From: Blastomussa wellsi
Lineage: Eukaryota > Cnidaria > Anthozoa > Scleractinia > Plerogyridae
Assembly (NCBI GenBank): GCA_947652115.1
Contig: OX393564.1
Span: 13,536,184-13,600,183, forward strand
DNA length: 64,000 nt
Direction: 5' to 3'
Both the position numbers and the translations under genes were made by a program. Shown here in pieces: positions 1 to 10,300 of the stretch (the first letter of the stretch is position 1; each line of letters begins with the position of its first letter). Below the pieces are notes generated by a model. It ran no database searches. It saw only the letters and a list, made by a program, of their open reading frames with translations, and was not told the origin of the DNA.

Positions 1-1
1 T

Positions 2-205
2 TTAACCAAAAAGCCTGTCGTAGAAGAGGGGGAAAAGCATGAAGAGGAGGGAAAGGATGAAGAGGAGGAAAAAAAGCATGAAGAGGAGCAATTACGAAAT
101 TTAAAAGATGTAGAAAAGTTAATAAAAACAATAATTAAGAAAGGAAGCGAGTATACGAAAGAAGAGCTAAAACAGATAATAAAAGAAATATTGGCGAGTA
201 TATAA
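2..205 (+). CDS. Acidic/basic charged C-terminal fragment of an element-A protein
   Basis: An open frame runs in from the left edge with no start and ends at a TAA at 203-205. The roughly 67 visible residues are almost entirely Glu, Lys and Asp in the first half. The second half is Lys/Ile-rich and should form an amphipathic helix. I do not recognise the family. It lies 36 bases upstream of the small membrane-protein gene in the same orientation, so it probably belongs to the same viral block. Low complexity means that chance openness is possible. Confidence 0.4.
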   Translation, partial: LTKKPVVEEGEKHEEEGKDEEEEKKHEEEQLRNLKDVEKLIKTIIKKGSEYTKEELKQIIKEILASI

Positions 206-241
206 TTTCAATTAAATATTTTCTCTTCTCTCTATACCAAC

Positions 242-463
242 ATGTCCGACAACAAGCTCGTCGAAACCGTCATGGATGCCGCCACCCTTACCGGCCTCGC
301 TGCTGGCATAGGCTGGGTTGCCAAAAAAACGTTCAAGAAAAGTTTTATAGCTGACCCTTCAAATTCTATCGAAAACTACACAATGTTTACAGCTGTAATG
401 GTGGCGAGCGTTGTGCTCAAAAAGTACCTGGAGGACCAGAAAATCCTTCCCACCAACGCCTAA
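242..463 (+). CDS. Small two-helix membrane protein of element A (73 aa)
   Basis: An intact 73-residue ORF with an ATG start. Two hydrophobic segments (about residues 13-28, Gly/Ala-rich, and 47-60) flank a short polar loop. The tail is basic and ends in a conserved-looking stretch (KKYLEDQKILPTNA). It sits between two other plus-strand ORFs of the viral block, only 54 bases before the next one. Size and composition fit the small hydrophobic virion or membrane proteins of adintovirus-like elements, but no function can be assigned. The intact frame contrasts with the broken integrase and polymerase nearby. Confidence 0.6.
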   Translation: MSDNKLVETVMDAATLTGLAAGIGWVAKKTFKKSFIADPSNSIENYTMFTAVMVASVVLKKYLEDQKILPTNA

Positions 464-516
464 TCCTTCAACGCCTAATTTAAAAAATATATATATATAT
501 ATATAAAACCACCAAC

Positions 517-1008
517 ATGGCAAGTGTCCCGATTATGGTTGGCGGGGCTGTGTTGAACGCATCGGCTTTCATCGGCGGTAATTATCTCGCAAGGACTTTT
601 GGGGGCGGTGACAAAGCAGCGCTTGAAGAAAAAGTGCGCCATGATAAAGCTCTCGAGGCGTTCCAAGCTGCGTACGCAAAATACGCACGTGACCGCACCA
701 AACCTCTCGACTGGATTGCGACAAACGTGCAAATGAAGGAGGAGACCAAGCAGAACTTCACCAACACTGACTACGCCTTCAAACTCTACAACAGGGTGCA
801 CCCTGAAGAATGGATGGCACCTCCCAAAGAGCCCAAGTTCTCTGATTTCTATCAGCCAAGCGAGCAGCAGAAAAGGGGTGAACTCGTGTTCGTGGGCGCC
901 GGGGCGCTAGGTCTGGGCTACGCAGCCTACCCAGGCGGACCTTCTTTTTCTGCCACACGACAAAGTGTCCCGCGGGCGCAAAGTTTTCAAATACGTGCTT
1001 ACCGTTGA
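517..1008 (+). CDS. Element-A membrane-associated protein with chimeric C-terminus
   Basis: ATG start and 163 residues. Residues 4-24 are hydrophobic and Gly/Ala-rich, residues 30-110 form a charged helical region (many Lys, Glu, Asn), and residues 120-138 are again hydrophobic (GAGALGLGYAAY). After about residue 138 the frame enters integrase DNA read out of frame (PGGPSFSATRQ), so the last 25 residues are not original. A deletion has joined this gene to the middle of the integrase. The protein resembles conserved hypothetical proteins of cnidarian Polinton-like elements; its function is unknown. Confidence 0.55.
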   Translation: MASVPIMVGGAVLNASAFIGGNYLARTFGGGDKAALEEKVRHDKALEAFQAAYAKYARDRTKPLDWIATNVQMKEETKQNFTNTDYAFKLYNRVHPEEWMAPPKEPKFSDFYQPSEQQKRGELVFVGAGALGLGYAAYPGGPSFSATRQSVPRAQSFQIRAYR

Positions 1009-1712
1009 CGTGGCCAGCCACTACAAAGAGGCCGACCCCTTGACTTTGAAAAATGCCGATGAGGTCGCCCAGGCCTTTCAGAAGAGTTACAAGCGCTCGC
1101 CCCTCCAATGGCCTCAACTGCTGCAGGTTGACCCCGGGTGCGAATTCATGGGCGCCGTCTCAAAAGATATGGAAAAGCACAAAACCAATATTCGGCGCGG
1201 GCGCGTTGACATTCACCGCGAACAGGCCATTGTTGAACATTTCAACCGCACCCTTGCCGAACGGTTGTTCGGGTACCAGTACGCTGTGGAAATGCGACTC
1301 CCCCCTGGCGAGCGGTCCACTGCGTGGGTGAAAAGACTTCTGCAGTTGTTGCTGCTTTGAACAACGAAGTCACCCGGCTGACGGGGAAAAAACCTGCGGA
1401 AGCAATCAAAGAAAACGTGTTTCTGCGCAGCCCACCACAACTCCTAGAAGGCTTGTTCGAAAGGCCGAAAAAATCCTCCCCTCTCTTGCCCAAGTTCGCT
1501 ATCTCTACCAACCCGGTGAGCTTGAAGGAGGCACAAGAAGGGCCACAGATCCGATGTGGTCGTTGAAAGTTTACAACATAGAAAGAGTTTTTATCCAACC
1601 AAATCAACCCGTTCTCTACTATTTGCACGACGGGCCCAAGCGTGGCTTTGTGCGTGAAGAGCTCCTGGTTGTCCCTCCACACACCACTCTTCCTCCGTCA
1701 AACGTCTCCTAA
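948..1712 (+). pseudogene. Retroviral-type (rve) integrase of element A, truncated and frameshifted
   Basis: The protein would be a DDE integrase that inserts the viral DNA. The frame entering at about 948 reads FFLPHDKVSRGRKVFKY and includes LTVDVASHY, the second catalytic Asp context (LLQVDPG) and the Glu context (AIVEHFNRTLAERLF). A frameshift near 1335 moves the protein into another frame (VAALNNEVTRLTGKKP), and a second near 1495 into a third, which ends YYLHDGPKRGFVREELLVVP and a TAA at 1710-1712. The N-terminal zinc-binding part, and probably the first catalytic Asp, were lost in the deletion that fused it to the preceding gene. Its stop overlaps the polymerase stop on the other strand. 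Confidence 0.85.
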
Positions 1713-4700
1713 ATGTTAAATTCGGTCGGTTCAGTGTGTATCCCGTCGGGCAGCACCCATTTTTTGTCGTAATAAGCGCTCAGCCCCAGTTTCTGCTGCT
1801 CGTAAGTGACCATCCAGCCGTCCCGTATCCTGAAACCTCTGTTGGTTGCCATGTCCTTGCTACCTTCCAAAGCTGTCTTCAAACGCTGCCAGGTTACCTC
1901 GTTTTGCCTCTTCGACATCCCTTTTGTGCTGAACTTCTTGTTTTCGCCCGGTTCGTCAACGAAATAACACTTTGAGCAGAGCGTGATCATCCGGCTGCCC
2001 TCGCACTCGAGTTTGAAGAGCCCGGGCATGCGGCCGCTCCATTTGTCCCAAGCCAGCCACTGCTTCTTCTGCGTCTCAAATTCCACTTGCAGCTCCGGCC
2101 TGACAAGGTCCTCGAGACGGTGACCGGATGAGGCCATGTAATTGCTGTCTGTGTCCATCTGGATCAGCTCAAAATCTCTTCTGTCAAAATATACGTCGAG
2201 AAAGTCGTAGTAGAATTCCAGCATCCGCAGCTTTGCCAGCTGATAGACAGGGATTCCAACCTGAAACGGCCACCTGATTGTGATCCTTGGCTTGCGGCTT
2301 TCCAGCTCACACGCCTGCCCGATCTCATCTAGATCGGAGAAATACGCGGTTCGCAAGGCTCTATCGACCACCTTCTCATCTTTGGTGTAAACAATGTTTG
2401 TCTGCCGCTCCAAGGCTTCGATGAGCTTCCCGTATCCGCTGTTCCCTAGCAGCTTGAACACCTCCCCCAGCAGCGCCTTGCTTTTTTCCACTTCTCCTGT
2501 AGGCCGCGCCTTGGTGACCTCCGCCACGAACCAGGGAAAGATCTTGCCCGGTTGGTAGTTGATTGACCGATGGACACGTGTGATCACTGCCCCGTGGTCC
2601 ACATACCAACTCAGCAGAGGGGCGTACAGCAACAGTCTCTCTGCGGACAGGGCGCCTACGAGTCTTTTCCCGTCTCCACTATTTCTGCCTGTTTGGCGCA
2701 AGTATTCGAGCATATGCTCTGGGACAACTTCATTCGGCACCGTTTTGTTGCAGAAGAACAGGCACATTTCCTCGAACTTTGGGCGCAAGTGCTCTGGAAT
2801 CTCTATATCGACTTTGGCAAATCTGAACCATTTTCCTTTTTTAGCCTGCGCGTTAGCTCTGGCACCGCCACCTCCTCCACCTCGTCGTCTTCGGCGTAGT
2901 GGACGACCCTTTCCTTCCCGCAAAGCATTTCTCTCAACATGGTTGACGGATAGAGGGCATTGGCGTCGTACCCCAAGATCTTTTTGCATAGAGGGGCGTC
3001 TTCGTATTGGTGCGATCTTATCTTTGTCACCCCGACTTCGTGGTAGCGCGTGAACATGAGGCTCGGGCCTCCGACCACAGCTCCTTTCAACATCTCTTAT
3101 GCTTCTTCGCGTGGACTGTATGGCTACTCTCCTTTCTCGACCGCTCCCCGGATTAAGTAGTGCAAACTCACCCCCGGGACACTGACAGCATCTTTCAAGA
3201 TGTTGATTCCTTTTTCGGTGTAGAAGGCCCGCATCTTTTCTAAAGCCTCGAGGCCAGGTGCCACGTCGAGATTGTTGTAGTAGCGCAGCCAGTCCGTGAA
3301 GGTGCACATGCCTTTTTCTTCGAACAGCCACTTGCACCCCTCCCATTCATCTCTAGTCAACACGTAGTCACCCTTCAGACGTGAGTACCACTCTGGGTAG
3401 TCTGGGAGCTCTGGATTGACGAGCTTTTGGGGCGAATCGAACCAGTCGTACGGAAACCACGTTTTCTGCATTGTGCATTCGTAGGCTCGGACCCACTTTC
3501 CGTAGGTGGTCCCCGGGCCAAGGTAGTTTATTATGTCAAGGAAACGGAAGCCCCAGGTCAACGAGAACGTTATCTTGTTTCCCTTTTTTGCCACTCTGAC
3601 TTTGTTGGTTGTTTCAGCAAGGCAGTCAGCGAAGTGGCTTTTGATCAAGTTTAGATCGTAACTGCCCGAGTTGAACCCGACGACTGGCACCTGGTTGCAC
3701 CATTCATCAAGTTTTAGCCACTGCGCTTTCGGCAGCAGGCACACGTCGTCTGGCACAAACTCCGCCTGGACTTGGGCCCGGATGTTTTTTCCGCGCCTCT
3801 CCAGCTCTTCCATAAACTTGCGTACCAGCTTTGTGGGGTCTCTTTCGCAGGTGTGGATGGGCTCTCTCTCGAGTGTGTCGCCGATGCTCACCGAGATTGG
3901 CACGTGCGCGTTCTCGATCGTGAGCATGGTCGTGGGCTCCTTCTGCTCACCGTTGTCACCGTACGCCTCGAAATCGTACAGGATCACATGCGGGTAGCTT
4001 TCTGTTTTGGTCTGCGGGGGTTCGACGTCGATTTCCCCTACTTCACACGCCCACTTTGACTTTATTTTTTATTTAAACACGGTAAATCTATCAGATAAAA
4101 TAATAATAATAAAAATTACAATCTACTTTAATCTGTATAAACATGATCTAAAAATTTAAATAGTAAAAATAGAAAAATAATTAAATTCTGCTTTACATAG
4201 ATGCCGTGTGCGTTTTATCGATTCAGACGAAGAAATCGCGACAACCACTTCGAAAAGAGTGAAGTGTTTTTGCTTGCCGCAATTCAGGGGACAAGCTGTT
4301 CCAGATAACCGCACCATTATAGCTAAAGCTATTTTTCAGGAAATTGGTGCGGGGCAATGGAACAGCTAGTTTGTTTTCAGAGTTCCTTAAATTATAAGGT
4401 GGATCATAATTAGTGAAAAGAGAACTAAGATAGTCGGGCGCGGGACCATGTATAGATTTATAGACCATAGTGGCCACTTGTATTTGACGCTGGATATCCA
4501 ACCGTTTCCAGTTGAGTTGCTCAAAAAGAGGACCAGCGCTTGTGTCATAACTGGAGAAGGTTAGAATACGGGCAGCCCGGTTTTGCAACTTTTGGAGCTT
4601 AGTCGAAAACCTTGATAACGCGGTAGCCGGCCTCCCAGAGCGGTTTTGTGCGCGTTTGCGTGGCCTTGAACCTCTCTTCGCATGTTTGACCGAAATGGGC

Positions 4701-5100
4701 TATGATTTGTCGCAATCGTGCGGGAAACATTTTCGGCACCCGTGCAAGTGGCAGCCGTGGTATTGAAATATGGTCTTTGTTTCATGGTTGTAACCATCGA
4801 CACATGCCCGCTCAACCCACCTCTCACCTTTTCATTCAACCATTTTTCCGCTTCAGACAGTTGGTTTATCCAAGGCGACCCCCAGAGCTTTTATAAAACA
4901 ACATCAGCAATCCATCCTCAACGTGTTGCAACCAATAAGAATAGTTGTGCCTCACATACATGGATGTGTTAACTCTCTCTCGAATCTTTTCATGAAAAAC
5001 TCTGTGAGGCTTTTGTCGTGTCCTTGGACTGACCAACTTATGAAACGTCTCCCTTCTTTCGTTCTTCCCTCAACCTCTGGTTCTTCAAAGAACCATTGAA
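1709..5100 (-). pseudogene. Protein-primed DNA polymerase B of element A, frameshifted and split by a LINE
   Basis: Family B polymerase of the Polinton/adintovirus type, which replicates the element. Exonuclease motifs are visible (YDFEAYGD near 3970, GFNSGSYDLNLIK near 3670, YYNNLDV near 3270). Polymerase motif A (YDANALYPSTM near 2950), motif B (LLGNSGYGK near 2440) and motif C (MDTDSNY near 2150) are also present. Frameshifts lie near 3100 and 2850. Upstream, the nuclease-like Cys/His domain (VDGYNHETKT, YHGCHLHGC) continues at 4640-4830, and N-terminal residues (LSEAEKWLNEK, then WFFEEPEVEGRTKEG) at 4860-5100. The gap between 4064 and 4605 is a retrotransposon insertion. Stop at 1709-1711 overlaps the integrase stop. 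Confidence 0.9.
4064..4605 (-). mobile_element. 5'-truncated non-LTR retrotransposon (LINE) inside polymerase B
   Basis: The minus-strand ORF at 4223-4588 is the C-terminal end of a LINE reverse transcriptase (KLQKLQNRAARILTF, then VYKSIHGPAPDYLSSLF and IWNSLSPELRQAKT). These are typical of the region after the RT domain in CR1/Jockey-like elements. It is followed by an AT-rich 3' untranslated region ending in an A-rich stretch at about 4064-4080. Polymerase B coding sequence resumes on both sides, so the LINE inserted after the viral element. Boundaries are judged from where polymerase similarity stops. No clear target-site duplication was found. Confidence 0.8.
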
Positions 5101-5247
5101 GGGAAAATTGGTAGTTCTCCTTCGAATTTTTAGGATGCTAGCCATTTTTCTTGTCTCCCTTTTTTGCCTTGGGGCGCTCTTGGTCGGTATGCTTTTGGAA
5201 GAAGAGGTTTGGGCAGACGCTCTTGGTCTGCTGGGGGGATGTGATAT

Positions 5248-5439
5248 TCAAACACATTGTATTTGTTCCATCATTTTTTCAAATTCAATTCCCGCAAGTT
5301 CTTGTTCTAAATTCTGCAACGTTTCTAAATCAATTTCCGCTAGTTCTTGTTCTAAATTCTGCCACGTTTCTAAATCAATTTTCTCTAGTTCTTGTTCTAA
5401 ATTCTGCCACGTTTCTTGTCCAATTTCTTTTGCAACCAT
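5248..5439 (-). CDS. Coiled-coil microprotein with three 15-residue repeats (element A)
   Basis: An ATG at 5439 gives 63 residues made mostly of three tandem copies of a 15-residue unit (E-T-W/L-QNLEQEL-x-x-I-x-x), then a short tail ending QIQCV. The heptad-like Leu spacing and Glu richness predict a coiled coil. Copy C has a homologue at 53130-53318 with only one repeat unit and a different tail, so the repeat number expanded after the copies separated. The gene sits between the Cys-rich gene and polymerase B. The octamer-containing repeats lie just upstream of its start. Function unknown. Confidence 0.55.
   Translation of the reverse strand: MVAKEIGQETWQNLEQELEKIDLETWQNLEQELAEIDLETLQNLEQELAGIEFEKMMEQIQCV
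5286..5420. repeat. 45-bp tandem repeat, three units, in the microprotein gene
   Basis: Three consecutive 45-base units start at 5286, 5331 and 5376. They differ by a few bases and keep the reading frame, encoding the 15-residue coiled-coil repeat. Confidence 0.9.
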
Positions 5440-5440
5440 A

Positions 5441-5601
5441 GTTGCTTTTAATAACAAGTATGCAAATTTCTAATTGAGTTTGCTTTTAACAACAAGTATG
5501 CAAATCTCTAATTGAGTTGCTTTTGATAACAAGTATGCAAATCTCTAATTTAGTTGTTTTGACAAGTTTGCTTTGATATAACAACAAGTATGCAAATCTC
5601 T
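5441..5601. promoter_or_regulatory. Four-copy intergenic repeat carrying the octamer ATGCAAAT
   Basis: Four imperfect units of about 37-45 bases each contain AACAAGTATGCAAAT followed by YTCTAA. The exact octamer ATGCAAAT is at 5460-5467, 5498-5505, 5535-5542 and 5590-5597. The block lies directly upstream of the minus-strand microprotein/polymerase genes and downstream of the Cys-rich gene. The same unit occurs at the same position in copy C (53365-53372). ATGCAAAT is the classic POU-domain (Oct) binding site. A role as viral enhancer or promoter is inferred from position and conservation. Confidence 0.5.
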
Positions 5602-6046
5602 AACTGGTTGACATCAGCTCGTGCAAAACACATTCAAAAATTTTCTCCGCGTTTTTTTGTTTGCGAATTAGCAGCTGTCTAAGCTTGTTCCCGCCGCAAG
5701 CAAGACATAAACGGTAATCACAAAAAACTCCAACGCCGCAGCTGTGGCATGGTGCGAGCCTTTGCTTTCTTCTTCTTAGCTGAAAGTTGTGCTGGCCGCA
5801 ATATTTTCCGTCACACCGTTTGCCGCACTTCTCTTTCCGATTTCGCATCAACCACATGCAGTTGTTTGCTCCGCGCACCATTGTATTCATGGTGTCGCTT
5901 CTTTCTAATTGTCCCAACTGCTGACCCGAGGTTGGCCTTCCTCGCCTGTCCGGTGGAAAACGAATACTCACCTTGCCACCGTTTGTTTCCCGTTTCGAAA
6001 GCTCCCAGCGCTGTTTTGTTTGTATATTGCTTCCTTTTGTTTGCAT
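5600..6046 (-). CDS. Cys-rich putative zinc-binding protein of element A (148 aa)
   Basis: ATG at 6046. The conserved core (about residues 55-115) has two Cys clusters. The first runs from NNCMWLMRN to CGKRC, CGQH; the second contains CHSCGVGVFC and CLACGG. The spacing suggests two zinc-binding modules. The copy C homologue (53430-53786) keeps every one of these Cys and His residues while its N-terminus is unrelated. That argues the core was under selection and the first 45 or so residues here are recruited from a palindromic repeat. Probably a nucleic-acid-binding or regulatory viral protein; the function is not known. Confidence 0.7.
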   Translation of the reverse strand: MQTKGSNIQTKQRWELSKRETNGGKVSIRFPPDRRGRPTSGQQLGQLERSDTMNTMVRGANNCMWLMRNRKEKCGKRCDGKYCGQHNFQLRRRKQRLAPCHSCGVGVFCDYRLCLACGGNKLRQLLIRKQKNAEKIFECVLHELMSTS

Positions 6047-6225
6047 CTTTGCTTCCTCTTTTGCTGAAGACTAGATTTCGATTGCCCGTGGGTGACTCGC
6101 TCCGACTTGTCGGAGCTGAGTCTTCCGACGTTTCGAAATCTCGTCTTCAGCAATAGAAAGCGAGTGCAAACAAAAGGAAGCAATGTGCAAACAATCTGCG
6201 CCGTTGGGTGCTTTCGAAATGGGAA
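5985..6225. repeat. Long inverted repeat (palindrome) overlapping the 5' end of the Cys-rich gene
   Basis: The left arm (about 5985-6105) and right arm (about 6108-6225) are imperfect reverse complements with almost no spacer: for example GCTTCCTTTTGTTTGCA near 6030 faces TGCAAACAAAAGGAAGC near 6170, and CTGAAGACTAGATTTCG faces CGAAATCTCGTCTTCAG. The Cys-rich ORF starts inside the left arm. It could be the terminal repeat of the element folded on itself, or a foldback element. Confidence 0.8.
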
Positions 6226-6259
6226 CTGCCAACGGCCAGGGGGTTGTCCTTCTTCGACA

Positions 6260-6433
6260 AGTAGTATATCCGGAATGAAACATACACACCGTAGATCATC
6301 ACCGTTTGTTTCCTATTTCGAAACCCCCTGGTGTGCGAAGCTCGTGAAGCGAGTTTCGTGCGACAGGGGGTTTTGAAATAGGAAACTAACGGTGATGATC
6401 AGGTGGTATTTGTTTCATTACGGATATACTACT
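6260..6433. repeat. 174-bp foldback element with ~85-bp inverted arms
   Basis: AGTAGTATATCCG at 6260 is mirrored by CGGATATACTACT ending at 6433. The arms (to about 6345 and from about 6350) match over most of their length, including ATCATCACCGTT and TTTCCTATTTCGAAA. The core motif (ACCGTTTGTTTCC then TTTCGAAA) also occurs in the neighbouring palindrome, linking the two structures. No coding capacity. Confidence 0.8.
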
Positions 6434-7359
6434 GAAAGAGACTCCTGTATTTCTTTTTGACTTGCTTTTGATTGCGAAGCCGTAAAACGAAAAGAACATT
6501 TTTCTGAGCCCACAATTCAAATAGGATTTGCCACCTGAGGTGTGAAAATTGTCACCTCGGACATCATTTTTTTAAGCTTAACTTATACTGGCTTGCCTGA
6601 TATAATTTTATTTCAGCCAGTTTTCTTGGTCTGGAGAAATTTCTATCCAAAATGGACCTGTTAAACTCAAGTCTACCACCTTAAGAATAAACCTGGAAGC
6701 CATTTGCCAACAGGTGTCTTAATTTTGTTTTCATTAAAAGCAAAACAAATTTTCCTGTTAATCTATCTCCACAACAGCTAAGTAAAACTTTATTTAAACA
6801 GGGTAGCCCATTCAGCCCAAAGGCTGGTCTCCATGGGGGCTACGATCAAAAAGAGTTGAACACTTCCAAGCAGTGATGTTGTTTTTTATTTTCCGGCAGT
6901 TTCTACTGAAATACTAGCCTAGTCACTAGGCGTTCTACCTTGCCTCACTGTCCGCACAAAGTCTGGGAAGGACTCAATGGTAGAACGCCTAGCAAATATT
7001 ACCAATTGAAAATACCCTGACTGAATTTTACAAGTTTCCATGTCTGTTCTCTGGGCTAGTCTCCACTTATTTTGCTACAGCTGCTCACGGATGGATTATT
7101 GAAGTGTCTATAAACATGTGTAAGTTCTGGACTTTGTGACTAAACATTGTTTTTATTTTATTCGTTGTTGCTTTCTTCAAATGTCTTCCCAGTACAAACT
7201 TTGTTGAGTTGCAAGGCAAATTTTTTGTATGCAATCAGTTTTGTTTCAGAATGGGAGTGACATTTTGAGTTCGCTAAGGGTCAAAAAGAGAGCCTGGAAG
7301 TTGGCCTTGTCAAATATCTGAGAGCGTTGTTTACGGCAGTAAAAATATTCAGTTATGAG
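6434..7359. other. Non-coding stretch with one small hairpin
   Basis: No gene or known repeat was recognised. A short inverted repeat (CTAGGCGTTCTACC facing GGTAGAACGCCTAG, 6926-6992) could be a miniature element. Confidence 0.5.
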
Positions 7360-10300
7360 CAGTTACGAGCAGTCCCCACGAAACCTGGTAGACACGCCCA
7401 CACGGCGAGGCTCGAAAAAAAGGGACTACCGACTAATCCACAGCGTTTGACCTTTCATGGCCGAGTGATTTTTTGATGTTAATTTCAACTAATTAACCAC
7501 GCCCAATGATTTAATCCTTGTCTTGATGTGCTGTCAATTTTCCTTGTCACTTCCCCAGGAGTTTCAAAGATGAAAATAGTTTTCGTCACGAGAAAACGTG
7601 ACTAAAAGATTGCAGCGAAAGGGGATGTCTTCAATCAACGAAACTTCCAAGAACAAGTGAAGAGAAGGCCGGCCTTGCAACGATTTTTGTAGAGTTTGCA
7701 GATGTAAAGGGTTTCAACTGAGAATTTGTTTTAAATTCTGTTATGAGCGGGAATATAAAATGTCCATTGGCTGATTTTCGTTAGAACTCGGTTTCACTTG
7801 CAGAAAAGCCTGTCTGCCTCAAGCCGTGTATGTGCTACAAGTGCAACAAAGATGAATGGGTTTCTGTGATCTGGCTTTGTATCAGTGGAAGATTCGTCAA
7901 GTTCAATACAATGATTCAAGCGAACGTCTGTTTCGCTACATTCATCTGCCGGATTTGATGTGAACAGCGCTCCGTCAGAGCTTAAAGCATTTTCTAATTG
8001 GAAACTGGTACATGAAATTCAAGCTTTTTGTTCTTTGTGATACAGTTGGATCTCAGGGACCACCAATGTTCATCAGTCTGATAGAAAACAAAAGCATTAA
8101 AAACAAAAATATTATTTACCATGTCTATACTGTGAGATTTATCTACAACCACCGTTTATTTTGATTATTCTGATTTCAATGGAAGGAAAACAAAGTTCGG
8201 TTAGCAACCTGGCCTTGCTTTGCTTGACAAAACACTTGATAAATGAGGCTTTTTCCAAAAATTAATAGCAAGAAGGTTGTGAAGAAGAGCTTTCAACGTT
8301 TGTGTTTGGTGTGGTTTCAAAGCTTTTATGACACGCAAGGACAGACTTGAGTGTTTACATGTGTGACCTTTCACACGAAAACATTCCGAACGGTTAGCTG
8401 TTCCAATGGCTAACAAACGGCAAGTGAACGGATGATGAACGCCTAACAAGCCATGTGAAACTGATTCAGTGAACGTATGAATGGCTAATGAAAATTTTCG
8501 CACGGATAAGGTCGAACGTATGAACGGCTAATGAAAATTTTCGCATGATGAGGTCGAACGGAAACACAAATAATGATAATTTTCGAACGGCAAAAGTCGA
8601 GCGGCTGAACGATTGTAGAAATTCTTCGAACGGTGGATAAAATTAACCGATGACTTCGGATTACATGGATCGATCGACTGAATAAACTGTCGAACAAAAT
8701 AATTATTATTATCAAATGGTTCACTTGTAATTGGAAATAAACATCCAAGCCTTGAATAAAACAAATACTGCATAGAAAATTGAAGTCTTTTGAGAGTAAA
8801 GCAAAATAATTTTTCTTCTAAGGAAAAACAGACCCGAAACATCTTCTGCACTCATTTGCTCCAAAAAACACTTTGTCACGCAACCATTTCCACAATGATA
8901 TCATCTTGCTGGTCAGAGTACTGCCGTTGACTGGGTGATGCTTTCCCTTAACAATTTATAGTCGAGACAATTCCCACGACGTGCTGACTGCTTTTCGTCA
9001 CACACAGAATAATGTGTGACAACCGGTGCCAATTTGTCGGCCCCGTTGAATTTGCATATATTTGCCACGTGTGACACAATCTGTAAAAAGATCACTTGAA
9101 ACTTGTCGAATCTTGAGTCGACTTGACTTTTGGTGCACTCAAAAGGAGTATCCCCCACGTCGGTTGCATCTAGGCAGTGAAACGCGTCTGAAAAAAAAAT
9201 GTTCTAATTGGGTAATGGTTTGAAGTGTTCAAAGTTTGAAGCAACGTCAGGTGACGTTTCGCATGAGCGATCACAGATTGAGTGTATGGGCGACAAAAAA
9301 ATGGCTATGCCTGATGAATTTGGTCAAATTTAACTTTATATCACTTATATAGCAAACTTTAGTTTCAAGCCTTATGCGTTTTTCAAGAGGATAAAACTGA
9401 ATGATTTTCAGAAAATTGATTTTCATTCACAGCCGAGTCAGCCAGACAAAAATAATTCGCCCCAGTGTTGGTGGCTTGCTGAGCATAAAAGTTTCTGTTT
9501 TATTCCGATGATTTAGCAAAGCAAAGCCATTTTTGACAACTTAACTGCATAAGGGTTTAATCTGCACCAGTTATAAATACTGTGAAGAGTATAGATCTTA
9601 ACCATAGAACTACATTTCATATTTCAGGATACACATTTGTAGTCTGTCCAGATTTATATTTTCAGTTCAGTTCAGTTGCCGGTTTTCAGACTCCTAGTTA
9701 GCACCGGGAGTTGGCATTTACATGTAAAACGCAAAGATTTTGTTATAGTCCTAAAACATTATAGTTTTACAAATTTGGAAGAAATTTATAGACAAAGGTT
9801 TATGTTTACATTATTTTTTTCACAGTAACGTAAAACTGAAAGCGAGAAAATTATTATCGGCTGATTGACTCGTGGAAACGGTCACCACTGCAAATTGTGT
9901 GTGTTAGTTCCGAAAATACCTGAAGTAAGAAAAGCGAAACGCGGTGCCAGACATCTGACAAGCGATATGTTGGTTACGCATTGCTGATGGTTCCATGACT
10001 GATCAAAATATTGATAGCGAGCCTCTCTTGGCTGTTCAGCCGTTCAGTTCGGCCTCATCGATTTTGAAATGGTTTTCGCTGGATTTTGTTTCTGACTGGA
10101 ATGCGTTCTCAATGTTTGACCAACTTTATGGTTAATTGGTCATTTCCGTAAGGGTCGTTTTATGTTGTGTAATGTAAACATGGCCGCAAGTTCGAATGGT
10201 TGACAAATAATTTATTTTTTCAACGGATAGCTCGAGCCGTGCGAACAGCTGTTGAATTTTTTCCAACGGATGGCTCAAGCTGTGCGAACGAACGGCTGAT

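Larger units (their letters stand above)
1..6046. mobile_element. Adintovirus/Polinton-type integrated element, copy A (partial)
   Basis: This is one end of an endogenous double-stranded DNA virus or transposon of the Polinton/adintovirus group. Small plus-strand membrane-protein genes and an integrase converge on a minus-strand DNA polymerase B, followed on the minus strand by a coiled-coil microprotein and a Cys-rich protein. The same polymerase, microprotein and Cys-rich protein recur in the same order at 51.2-53.8 kb, so the block is a unit. Its left side continues outside the window. No capsid genes are visible here. The gene set and broken frames show an old, inactive copy. Confidence 0.8.

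Noticed and set aside
2559..3053. Plus-strand 164-aa ORF opposite polymerase B
   Set aside because: Antisense to a convincing polymerase reading frame.
5749..6156. Plus-strand ORF across the palindrome
   Set aside because: Antisense to the Cys-rich gene and built from inverted-repeat DNA.
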